This document shows positions 34,890-45,000 of a stretch of 64,000 bases of DNA, one piece after another. The stretch covers positions 8,196,278 through 8,260,277 of the forward strand of contig JAJEKV010000038.1 in assembly GCA_021234155.1 (NCBI GenBank). The letters run 5' to 3'. The notes beneath the pieces are model-generated. The model did not search any database. It saw nothing but the letters and a program-made list of their open reading frames with translations, and had not been told where the DNA came from. The DNA comes from Isoetes taiwanensis (lineage: Eukaryota > Streptophyta > Lycopodiopsida > Isoetales > Isoetaceae). The position numbers and the translations under genes are program-made. Positions within the stretch are counted from its first letter, which is position 1. Every line of letters starts with the position of its first letter.

Positions 34890-35335
34890 TGCCTATATGA
34901 ATGCTAACTCTCTTTATTCCGAGAATATTCCAAAGAATCAGAATGATGAGATTTTGCATCCTAGGTGGTATGGTATGAGCCGGAAATATGACGTGGAATG
35001 GCTGAGGAGGCCATTTTCAGACCCCAACCGGGCCTCTAATGGGCCCCCTCTCAAGGTGTTGAAGCAAAGAGGTGTGCACCCGAAGTCCCTAATGGAGATG
35101 CATGAACAGGCCGTGGTCCGACCTACTTCCTCGCCCCGAAAGTGTCCGGCCCGGCGGAAAAATGAGTAACCAGTGCGATCCCGCTCAACCAGCCAGATAA
35201 TCCACTACACCGAGTCACTTTGGTTCTCCCCTGCCTACAAGTGTAGCAACCGAAGACGGGCCATTGTGCCGTGCCATTGCAAATAACCGTGTCAAAGATA
35301 CTACCTAGCACAACAATCATAGCTTAAATATGCAT
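34890..35335 (-). pseudogene. LINE-b endonuclease C-terminus
   Basis: The minus-strand frame 35123-35320 contains NGTAQWPVFGCYTCRQGRT, close to the LNGTxxWP...TCRQ stretch of plant LINE endonucleases. About 60 residues later, in a shifted frame near 35100-35120, GSRSDHGLFMHLH carries the conserved S-D-H motif that ends the AP endonuclease fold. The N-terminal half of the domain is missing, cut at the element edge near 35335. Confidence 0.75.
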
Positions 35336-36640
35336 GTAAGGAAAGGTAATTATTTGCATAGTTTTTACACGGATTTCTTTAACTTTTGTTTAGAATCGAA
35401 GAGCTTCACATTGTTCCAAATGGTGGCTTGGTCTTGTTCGACCATAAGACTAAAATTTCGCATGTAATATCCTTTTAGCACGCCAGCCCAACCAAGCCTA
35501 CAAATTCTTCTTGCAATCTCTAAGCCATCCACCTAGGGCACTTCCACCTAAGCAAAATATGATATGGCAATATTATAGCCATTGATTTTAGATTTTCGCA
35601 TCCTACTAAGTATGAAAATTAGAAACTCACCAAAATTTTGACATGGAGATGCCAAGGACGAGGGATTGTTGTGCTTGGCTTCTTCCATGATTTCTTCCAC
35701 AAAACAATAATCTCTTTCCTATCTCTCCTCGCTTGTTTCAACCTTTTTCCTGGCTTCTTCCGACCTCTTCCCCACTTTTCTTCTCCGGCTAATCACAATC
35801 GATAATCTGCTCATGGTAAATTTTCACTCTTTCATTCGTTTCAATTCCTATCGCCATTTTTATGGATTTTATATAAGGAGAACTCAATTTGCATCTCTCG
35901 CCCATTGTCTCGGCTTGTTGGGTCTATGGCCGCCACCGGAAAAATGTTAAAATGTACGCTCCCCTTTAGTTGGGATCAATATGCCGCCCGCTTTGTTTAA
36001 CAAGTTCAAAGTATTTTACTTCGCCAGAAGTTTTTATTACATGCTACTTTTCTACTGCATCTAGCAAAGATTCTTATGCTATGCATTCCCTTTCTTGTAG
36101 TGGCCAATGTAGTGTTCACAATACTCGCTTATCGGTTCATATAGAGCCTCACTCTCATTTCTTCATAAGATTCATTTCGCTGATTTGGTATGTTTATCAA
36201 GTCCGTCCGGGGAGCTCTTCAAGATTTATTCTTCCCTTTCTTAAGCTCATGTGTGAAACCTATTGTCCTAATATTATTCTCTAGCATGCAATTTCTTTTC
36301 CTAACAATTTTGGGCAACCATTAGTGATATACTTGTATGTGCACCGTGAATAAGTTCAAATTTAGATCCTATGTTAAACAAACCACAATAAGCAAATTTA
36401 TAACTAAATAATTTTGGGCAACTATTAGTAATAAGGCTTGTATAAAAGCAAAGATAAATAAGTTCAAATTTTATGTAAGATCCTATCGCTAAACACTACA
36501 AAGAAGGGCCCTCGGGTGCCTAACAATTTTGGGCAACCATTAGTAGTAATAAGGCTTGTATGTGTGCATCAGAAATAAGTTCAACTATGCTAAATGTACT
36601 ACAACAAAGGTGGTGATTCGCTAATGTGGTGATCAATTCT
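35336..36640. repeat. Repeat family X, copy 1, segment C
   Basis: Aligns with 59405-60620. Anchors are ATTTGCATAG, GGCTTGGTCTTGTTCG, CATGGAGATGCCAAGGACGA, GTAGTGGCCAATGTAGTG and CTAATATTATTCTCTAGCAT. Around 35920-35960 there is an ATGGCCGCCACCGG context that could be a former start codon, mirrored at 60018 (ATGGCTGCCACCG). The frame stops after about 23 codons here and 12 in copy 2, so this is weak evidence for a captured 5' exon. Confidence 0.85.
36290..36605 (+). repeat. Three ~115-bp tandem units in X segment C
   Basis: Each unit starts CTAA-CAATTTTGGGCAACCATTAG (36301, 36410, 36520 approximately), continues with GGCTTGTATGTGCA and ends with AATAAGTTCAAATTT-AGATCCTA. X copy 2 keeps the same three units at 60380-60620, so the triplication predates the duplication of X. 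Confidence 0.8.
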
Positions 36641-36861
36641 TCTATCATGTTCATTACCTATGTTGATTTGGTACATGGAAGCCAAAATGATAGAGCTTGT
36701 GAAATGGCATAAAGATATAATTAATATGAACTAGGACAATCGTGATAGCTTCAATTGTTGCATATGCTAGAGAACAATCATTGCACATTTCTAGCTAAAG
36801 AAAGGGCATAAAGATGTGATGTAGAACTAAATGATGGATGCTAATTAATCCCATCGGGTCC

Positions 36862-37360
36862 GGTGACATCTGGACACATTCTATCAGCGAAAGCATGCAT
36901 ATGCATGCATGCGCGCATGCCCTTTCTCGCTGGGAGTTCGCTTATATTTTAGGCGCTGCTCGTGATCAACGCCCTTAATGGGCGCCCTCTCTCGCCAGCA
37001 TTCTATTCTCTTTCTTTGAACCCAGCAGGAGGGGCTTCTCCCTCGGCTTGGGTTTGGCTAATTTGACATTTCTTTCATGTCAGGGCATGTCCTTTCTCGC
37101 CTTTGGCTCTTCTTTAGCCTTCATCCCGTGACCTTCGGCCCTCATCCCGCTTTTGTTAAGGAAGTCCTTGGTATTCGACGGTTTGTTGGTTTCCAGCGCG
37201 AGCCCCATTATAGAATCCCATCGATCCGAGACATCTGGACGCTTATTCTATCGAAGTAGCATGCATGATGCATGCACATGCGCGCATGCCTCTTCTCGCT
37301 GGAAGTTCGCTATTTTAGGCGCTGCCCTGCGACCACCCACCACCCCACCGGCGCCTTCTC
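36862..37360 (+). repeat. Two ~125-bp direct repeats with alternating purine-pyrimidine core
   Basis: Copies at 36862-36990 and 37228-37360 share TCTGGAC-C-ATTCTATC, a GCATGCATGC...GCGCGCATGC core, TCTCGCTGG-AGTTCGCT and TTTTAGGCGCTGC. In the first copy, 36893-36920 alternates purine and pyrimidine for 28 bases without a break and includes the perfect palindrome GCATGCGCGCATGC. Such DNA can form Z-DNA or cruciforms. Shorter G/C-rich repeats (CACGCTG-GACCAGCCCCTC) follow at 37425-37505. Confidence 0.75.
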
Positions 37361-37609
37361 TCAAAGACCTTTTATTCTTGAACCCACCCTCCCCTTCTTT
37401 GTTTATTGTCTTTGTCGACCGGCACGCTGCGACCAGCCCCTCTATTTGAAGAGGTTTTGTTTTTATTGTCGCTATGCGGGCACGCTGGGTGATCAGCCCC
37501 TCCACTCGAGGTTTGTTTGTCACGCTTTTTTGTGTTGGTGATGTGCGTACGTGTCATGCAGCCAGACTGCTTCGACTTCTCCATTCGTGGGTTTTGGGAG
37601 CCATTTCTT

Positions 37610-38450
37610 CATTTTACGCTTGTCCAAGCCCCTTGGCCGTATGATTATCACTAGGTTTTTCCTCTAAAACCCAAAGGGCGGGGTTTTAATCCCGATGATA
37701 AGCTTCAAGCAGTAATACAGAAGACATATTTAATGAGATTGGATATTCCCCGGTAGTTCTATGTGTGCGCTACCCACTATCCACCACAGTAGCAACCACG
37801 AGATGAATGAGAAGCCTATCTAGTAGGCGCTTGTTGGGGTTTCCATGCTAGCCCCTACCCTAGAATCCGGATTGCGTATATATTTTAATTCTGACCTTAA
37901 CATTTAATTTGTCGGGGCCACACCCTCGATCCCCATAAATGTTGAATGCATCAAAGAAGGGTAATATATATAAATTGACATATTTGGCATCAAGTTAATC
38001 AAAGATTTTATATAATAATGGATCTCCTTTTGCATCAAAGCTGAATTGAATTGTGTGAACACAATGTACAAATAAAAAAAAGCAAGAAACACTTTCATGC
38101 TTCAAAATGAACAAATGCGATAAATCTGCCATTAAGTAGATCCAACATTTCTTTCTACCGGATTAACCGCAAGAAGTACAATTCAATTTATACTACTTTG
38201 CCCTTACTCATGTGGATCCTATATTGTAGCCTCCTATATGTCGGAGGTCACTCATAGTTAAACTCGCATACGGCAATGCCACTTTCGGCTAACATTGCTC
38301 GTGGCCACACCTATGGATTTACCAAGGGTAACCCCCTCAAGTAGGTTACTATGTACATAAAAGGAGGGATTCGACTATCTGTGGTGTTTTTCCATTGAAA
38401 TTATTGCTCTGCTTGTTTTCCTCTTCCTATTGAATCTTGCTCCTCTTAAT
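37610..38450. other. No gene recognised
   Basis: AT-rich DNA with frames below 65 codons; no repeat partner was found in the window. Confidence 0.4.
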
Positions 38451-38457
38451 TCAAGCC

Positions 38458-39140
38458 TACCTGTACTGCCACGTAGACTGTTATTGTCAAATCATCCCGA
38501 CGGACTATAGTAGTTTGCTTCTGCTAGAGTTTGTAGCATGGAGGTTTATAACGATCTTTACGAATTCGGATAAACAACTTCGAGCGGCTAGCAAGCAAGA
38601 CTCTGTCATATCTATTGTTATTTAAGAAAGTTCTATTTATATAGATTTTTGATGCTTGGATGCTATCATCAAAATTATCTTCTGAGATAGTTTGAAACAA
38701 TAGCCTCTCACTCAATATACACCTGTGGGCATTGCCAATCTGATGAATTCTGTGAATCTTTGTATGAATTTATTGCAAATCTTGTAGTTTATATGGGCTT
38801 AATTTTTAAGAGGTTGGACATCTAGTGGCATGCAATAGCTCAAACATTCTCAAAATGTCTAGGAATTAAGACATTTTGGGTTTTTTCTTGCAATTGTTAT
38901 TTTATTTTTCGATGTCAGTCTAAGATGAAGGAGTTGAAGGTTCCATCCCTGATGGCTTAAGAATGCTGCAAAATTTTGTAGGATAGGAAAATGCAAATTT
39001 TGTAGATTTTTTGCGTCATGAACATCTATGGCAGTGGGAGGTGCATTTGGAGGGAACAGAGGATTACAGCCAGTAGCAACAGAGAATAGAATAGAATAAT
39101 AGAATAGAATAGAATAGAGAAGGGTGCCTTTCCCCTTCAT
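38458..39140 (+). repeat. Inverted repeat, left arm (~680 bp)
   Basis: The plus strand here matches the minus strand of 40800-41432. Matching points are GCCACGTAGACTGTTA, ATAACGATCTTTA, CTGTCATATCTATTG, AGCCTCTCACTCAATAT, GATGGCTTAAGAATGCTGCA and GATTACAGCCAGTAGCA. The arm is interrupted near its right end by a GAATA microsatellite. Confidence 0.88.
39083..39117. repeat. (GAATA)n microsatellite inside the left arm
   Basis: About seven GAATA units with one AAT interruption lie between CCAGTAGCAACA and GAGAAGGG. The right arm lacks them (CCAGTAGCACCAGAAGGGC on its minus strand). The unit is the same as the 3' tail of LINE-b. Confidence 0.85.
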
Positions 39141-39149
39141 CACTTCCAA

Positions 39150-40795
39150 AAATGCCACCAGGTATATAGTTATGTTTCATTATTTTCCAGTTGAATTTTT
39201 CTTTATTTTCTTATTTTTCTGTTTTCCTAGGATAGACAACGCAGGATTATATGCAATGAAAAAAACCTTTCATGGATGGCTCAAGAAGCCTAGAGTCTTG
39301 CTTGTTGTGTTCTTGTGTGTTTGATTTGTGTGCTTCTGGGGTAATATCCTAATTTGATCAGAAATGCTCTTCCCATTACTGATTTCATTGCAATCTGAAT
39401 CTAGGTGGAAGTTCCCTACATGGAGTACAATACAAACAAGATACTCTAAACTCTTGCCTAGTTTCATAATAATCATAGTTAGGATAAGCAAAGCTTCATC
39501 TACAAGTGCCGTATAAGCAAAGCTTTGATTTACAAAGTGCAATGTAATGGATTGCAACAAAGGGTCCTAATTTATTGCCGATAGCCGGCTTTGCCGAGAT
39601 ACATAAAACGCTGAATCTAGACTAACTAAAGCCAAGAATTAACCAACCGCTAGCTATTTAAATAACCTACCTTTCCTACTATAATTGAGCACCTAATAAA
39701 AGAGTCCAAGCAGCAAATGGTCTAACAAAGTAGAAACATTTCGATGACATAATTTAAACCGCTTTTGCCTTCCGTGTTCTTTTAAAACTTCAACATCGTA
39801 TGATGCACATAAGCATGCACAATTTGCATTGCCAATAATATGCTTTAAATGCTCATCATTAATAAGAATGGCTTAATGCGATATTAACATACTATAGTAT
39901 ATCTTTCTTGTACGCTACTTAATACTAAGCCCTATCATTCTAATTGTTGAACAACATATCATTTTTGTTACCTTCCAGAGGGCACCAAAAGCTGCCCAAA
40001 GATATGGCATGAATAACTAAAACAGAGCATTTCCCCAATGCTGCTGGTATCTTAGCTACAACTCTTTTATTTGTTCCTATGTATGGGCTTAAGCCCTCAA
40101 CAATTAAGACGTTAAAAGAACAAACAGAAGACATGCACATTGGATACCATTTTATGAATTATCTAGAGATCTCTTTCTGCGAATCTTCAGCATTTGCAGC
40201 ATGTTCTTATCCCTGGAAACCAAGTTCAGATAAGTTCTGCTACATGAGATTCCTACAAAACTGTGGAGTGAGAATTGTTTTTGACATTACACATATCTGT
40301 AATAAATACAACTTAGTAGCACCTAATTATGCTTGCAACTACTGAGTTACACTACAAACGTAAGGGCTGAGCAAACCTATGCTATCAGTGAAACAGTTTC
40401 TACTTGATATGTAGCAGCCTTACTAATGGCCATGATGATGATGGGACTTGGTTTTTACAGTCAGGCAGTATATTTTGCATTCATCCATAAAGAATGCACT
40501 GAAGCACACAAATCAAGCACAGAAGAGCTCAACAAGCAAGACTTCAAGGCTTTTTAGCCATCCATGAAAGCTTCTTTCCATTGCAAGAAAGTGATAAAGC
40601 TTACTTTTTCCATGCGACATTCAAGGTGGTATGCTTTAGGAGAATTGACGCATGTCAGAATCGCTTTTGTTCTCTTTTCAGGCATTGCATATAGGCCTGC
40701 ATTGCCTATTTTAGGCACCAAAAAATATAAGGAAATAAAGAAAAATCTAACTGAAAATAACGAAACATAACTAGAAAATGCATACCTGACTCACA
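39150..40795. other. Spacer between the inverted arms
   Basis: 1.6 kb of AT-rich DNA with no recognised domain. It has one good splice-acceptor-like site (TTCTGTTTTCCTAG at 39217-39230), but no convincing coding exon follows. Confidence 0.4.
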
Positions 40796-40799
40796 TTCT

Positions 40800-41432
40800 T
40801 AAAGCATCAAGGAAAAATGCCCTTCTGGTGCTACTGGCTGTAATCCCCTGTTTCCTCTCCAAATGCACCTCCTGCTGCCATAGATGTTCAGGACACAAAA
40901 GAACTCTTACAGAATTTATATTTTACTATCCTGCAAAAATTATGCAGCATTCTTAAGCCATCAGGAACCGACCCTCAACTACTTCATATTAGACTGATAT
41001 CCAAAAATAAAATAAGAACTGCAAGAAAAAGAAACCCAAAATCTCTTGATTCCTAGACACCTTGAGAATGTTATAGATGGCCAACCTCTTAAGCAATAAG
41101 CCCATAAAAACTAATAGATTTGCAACAAATTTATAAAAATATTCACAAAATTCATCATATTTGGCAATGCCTGCAGGTGCATATTGAGTGAGAGGCTGCT
41201 GTTTCAAACTATCTCGGGAGTTAACTTTGATGGCGAGTATCCAAGCACGAAAAATCTATATTAATAAAACTTTCTCAAATAGCAATAGATATGACAGAAT
41301 CTTGCCTGCAAGCTGCTCAAAGCTGTTTATTCGAATTCCTAAAGATCGTTATAATCCTCCACTCCACAAACCCTAGCCAAACCAAACTATTATAGTCTGC
41401 TGAGCTGATTTGGCAGTAACAGTCTACGTGGC
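40800..41432 (-). repeat. Inverted repeat, right arm (~640 bp)
   Basis: Reverse complement of 38458-39140 with small differences. On the minus strand, 40989-41207 is open for 72 codons and contains IAKYDEFCEYFYKFVANLLV then FMGLLLKRL. It is preceded by CACCTGCAG and followed after CTCAAG by GTGTCT, so it could be an exon fragment. The left arm has a stop in the same place. Family not recognised. Confidence 0.88.
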
Positions 41433-41660
41433 ATTTACAGGACAGAAATGGTTTCCTCTGACTGAGCCGTTAATTTTGAGAGGGCAAATTGCACAAAGAA
41501 AAACTAGTAGTATAGAACTCGAACCAATTATAAACTATCATCATAAAGAAATCACCTGGCAGATTACCTATCGTTTTCGGAAAGTTACAAATTGTCAACT
41601 TTGTATTACGTTACAGAATGACTTATTCTACACTCAGAACAGAATTGTTTTATTTACCAG

Positions 41661-41843
41661 GCTGTGGAGACTCTGCGTCGGGCGATGAGGAATAACAAAG
41701 TACTGATTCTAGCGCTTGCACTGGCGAGCCTGAGCGCACTCAATAATGCATCCCCCGATCTGCAGAAAGAGAAAGCGAAATTTGAGAGCATGGTAGACCT
41801 GAATCCTCCTACCAATATAGATGTTCCAATAAAAGCAAGAGCT
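41661..41843 (+). CDS. Candidate internal exon, possibly DUF599-like membrane protein
   Basis: The island starts after a pyrimidine-rich stretch and acceptor (TTTATTTACCAG, ending at 41660) and can end at a GT donor at 41844. It spans 183 bases, exactly 61 codons without a stop. It encodes AVETLRRAMRNNKVLILAL, then a small hydrophobic stretch ending LSALNNASPD, then a hydrophilic segment and NIDVPIKARA. Plant DUF599 membrane proteins carry AVQTLRN-IM followed by a membrane segment, a loop and a (D)VPIK-like stretch at an exon start, so the match is suggestive by memory only. Codon use is more GC-rich than the flanks. Other exons were not found; introns could be long or the copy may be a fragment. 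Its second half is duplicated at 63550-63640. Confidence 0.4.
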
Positions 41844-42050
41844 GTGACATAATCAAGCATGCAATATGACGACAATAGAAAAATGGATACATGACAATGC
41901 TAAGCTACTTTTAACTTAAAAGTAAATGGAATAAGCAACATTTACATTCACAGATTGTTCACCTATTTACTGCGTGGATCAGAATTATGCTGAATGATTG
42001 ACTATCTAAAGGGAAGAGATTTTTGGAAGTTCTGTAAGACTATGCAAAGG
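41750..42050 (+). repeat. Segment duplicated at 63545-63835
   Basis: From CAGAAAGAGAAAGCGAAATT through TTTGAGAGCATGGTAGACCT and the following intron-like DNA (AAGTAAATGGAATAAGCAAC, CTAAAGGG-AGAGATTTTT), this block matches 63545-63835 in the same orientation. It covers the 3' half of the candidate exon and ~200 bases downstream. Confidence 0.85.
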
Positions 42051-45000
42051 CAGAGAAGAACAAACCATTAGCTCTTGTAAAATGTAGGCAACGCATGCAC
42101 TATTTGCAGCACTACCTCTGTAATGCAAATCGAACATACCCTTAGAACAAATAGCCTCAGAATGCAGGAAGCTCTGAATGGGCGTTTGTGCAAAAGTGCT
42201 AAAAATCCACCATGTCCACGGCAATGTAAATTCTAATATGACCTAAAATTCAATATCCCACATCCCTAATAAACTGTATTTTTATGCATATAAAAGGCCG
42301 AATAGTGTTAAGTTTATTAACTAGAGTCTGAAGCAGGGCAGTTGTACCCAACGCTGAGCGAGGAGCTACACAAGGAAGGGGCGGGAAAAATACAAAACAA
42401 TAAAACAAAAGAAAAAAAGCTAGACCCAAAACCAACTACAATAAGAAAAAGAACACGAGGAGGCTTTCTCCCCGCCCCCGCCCCATGGAACGGAACAATG
42501 AAGAGAAGAGCTGCCCTCTAGACTCTAGTTATGCATTTTTTCTTAAGGGCTGCCCCCTCTCAAGAAAAACAAAATAACTAGAAACTAAATGTTCAATGGT
42601 CGAATCCACGTAGCAGGTATTACTTTGACACCAGAGTAATGGTTCAAATAGATCAATGTAGTATCGTTATATTGCCTCAAATAACCTTATGTGGAAGAAT
42701 TAATTTCATATGGATTTACATATGAAATAGTAGGAACTCAAGATCTATAAGAATTTATCATGGCCAAGGCCGCCGCGAATATTTCTCTCTCTTCGCCCTA
42801 ATTTCTTATATTTTGATTATTTTCTCGCCGACTCTCATATTTTGATTGTCTCCAGAGAGTCAAACATTGTCACGAAGGAAAGTCCTTAAAGAAAGTTGGT
42901 AATTTATACTATGCATGAGAATATGTTCCTATATTTTTAAATATTCAATTTATACAACCATAAATACATCAAATGTCAACTATAGAAATGGAAACAAATG
43001 CAAGAGTCTAAACATCGAGTATAATGTTCAACACCATGAATGGATAATCCAACCTTGCATCATACTTCTTAAAGAGAGATATAAAAAACTTACATCATCT
43101 AATGCACTCAATAGAAACCCACCTCAATAGAAACCCAAAGACAAATTATTCATTGCTTTCGTTTAGAAATGCGCTTTTTCGCTTTGCTATTGTTTATACA
43201 CCAAGTTCCATCATATTTTCTCTGCGGGTACAACTTCTTGACTTTCCTTTCAAAGTATGCCAGTTGAAGATGAATCGCAGCGCTACAAGATGGAACTGCG
43301 TTTCTAATTTTACTTTGATTAAGTAACTCTTCTTTTCATTAGGCCCATCTGACGTATAGATGCAACCTAATAAGCTAATCATTATTCTTGTTGTAAAATG
43401 TCAGTTTAATCAATTTCGCTTCTGAGCCGAGACATTAAGAAAGCATATCTTTCTCGCTCTGCCGAAGCAGCGTAAATGCCACTTACATCTTGTTCAACTT
43501 CCATCAAACTCTATTACTTACCGGCACATCCCAAAACTTGTTACCTGGATCTAAAGGCAAAGACATAATGCCGGTAATGTGCTAATGCAAAACTACATCA
43601 CTAGCAAAGAACAATCTCTACAATCTGATCTTTTTCTTCAAAAGGGGCCTAGAAATCTATCTCGCTTTAGGATCGTGGAGTATCAAACTCTTTCTCAAGA
43701 AAGAAAAGACATAACATTAAAAAACGTTTTCCACATTTCTCGTGATCCCCGCTCACATTTAGAGAAGCTATTATGCATCTACAACAAACACGCAACTCAA
43801 ATAAGCCCAGCACAAGTAAATAGTTTGATATACTCTGCCCCCATTTAACATAACAGTAAAACGTAATATAAATGACCAGACGATCCTAACAGAGTAACAA
43901 AACAGAATATTGAACCTATCTTCCTCAAGTATGAATAGGTAAAAGACCCAAATACTATATCGGCCTTATTTTCTCACTTCTAAACACCGATATCACCCAA
44001 GAAACGGGAGGCAACAAACTCAAGATCAATCTACATCTACCGCTTCTACCCTCCTCAATCCCTACCCCCGTAAATTTTGGATCGTAATGATGCCATGTAT
44101 CATAATAGGATGGCTCGCAGGAAATTTAGAAGCTCCTCCACCAAAAGTTGTCCCCGCTTGGAAATTCTGTGAATTCTTAAATACCGCTCAAAAATCACCC
44201 ATGATGGGTTTCTTTGAAAGCCTAAGGGTCAAATCCCAGATTTAATGATCTAAGGCGCCTTTGATTCACCGGCAATCTAATCGATTCATGGCATACCCAA
44301 AACATTTGAGGCACCAAGAATCAACACCGTAAGAGAGCTTAGCAAATAACAGAGGAGACCCCAAAATAAAATGAGATCAAATCCAAGAAAAGAAGCTTTT
44401 TCTTCTTCATAATCAATAGGCATTGTTTGTTGTTTATGACGCCATAATCTACTTAAGAACCAAAGTGTTGAATCCACTGAGGATGAATAGAGCTTGAGCC
44501 TACTTCTTCTTGCTTGAAGTATCAAAGTAGAAGTCGGGGCCTAAGTATCTAGTGACTCTAAACCGAGCATCCGTGGTTTTACCCTCCTACTAAACCTTCC
44601 AAACTGCTTCTAATAATTTAGACTTGAACCCGAGATGCAATTAGAGTAACTAAGGCGCTTGTCTCGTTTCAAATACCGCCACACTAAAAGCATGTGTCCT
44701 TTAAATCAGCCAAGAAAAATTCACGCCAATACAAATTGACCCGGTTGCCTTAACAAAGGATGGATTTTAGAATGCGATCTTTCGTCCAATGCTTCCTAAG
44801 TTTCTCCGATACAATCAAGAACGATGGCGTGTGGATTCAAAAAAACATTGGGAAACTAGCTTTATTGATCTAATGTGAGAAAATAGCTTTTTCTTTTAGG
44901 CTAATTAAAAAAGGAGAATGCCTTATATATGTTTAGATGGAGGAATGGTCTAGGGAATTTGATTGCACCTACGTGATTCAATTTGAGCATGACTCTACCT

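Larger units (their letters stand above)
31150..34890. other. Foreign AT-rich block inside LINE-b
   Basis: In LINE ORF2 proteins the endonuclease is joined to the reverse transcriptase by a few hundred residues of the same protein. Here 3.7 kb of largely AT-rich, non-LINE-like DNA lies between them. It contains a purine run with 11 A (31761-31804), a tandem array (32570-33500) and a GC-richer part (33830-34880) with no recognised domain. It is probably one or more later insertions. The exact edges were not found. Confidence 0.55.
28411..35335 (-). mobile_element. LINE-b, 5'-truncated non-LTR retrotransposon inserted in repeat X
   Basis: The element is on the minus strand: endonuclease C-terminus at 34890-35335, reverse transcriptase at 29150-30340 with its N-terminal extension up to 31143, a C-terminal Cys-His-like region at 28690-28990, and a GAATA tail at 28411. 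X copy 2 is uninterrupted at this point (59395-59420: ACACACAAGAAGG then AAAGGTAAATATT), so the edges are defined. The 5' edge falls inside the endonuclease domain, so it was probably truncated at insertion. A ~3.7-kb foreign block (31150-34890) separates endonuclease from reverse transcriptase. Confidence 0.85.

Noticed and set aside
34897-35169. 90-codon plus-strand frame as a host gene
   Set aside because: It is antisense to the LINE-b endonuclease C-terminus, whose SDH motif is on the minus strand.
39124-39324. Plus-strand frame after a good acceptor site (CCTAG at 39230) as an exon
   Set aside because: The frame ends after ~30 codons without a donor that would give a sensible exon, and the text has no known relatives.
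44286-44525. Minus-strand frame with a hydrophobic end as a membrane-protein exon
   Set aside because: No splice sites in suitable places, no conserved text and no repeat support; hydrophobic stretches are common in AT-rich DNA.
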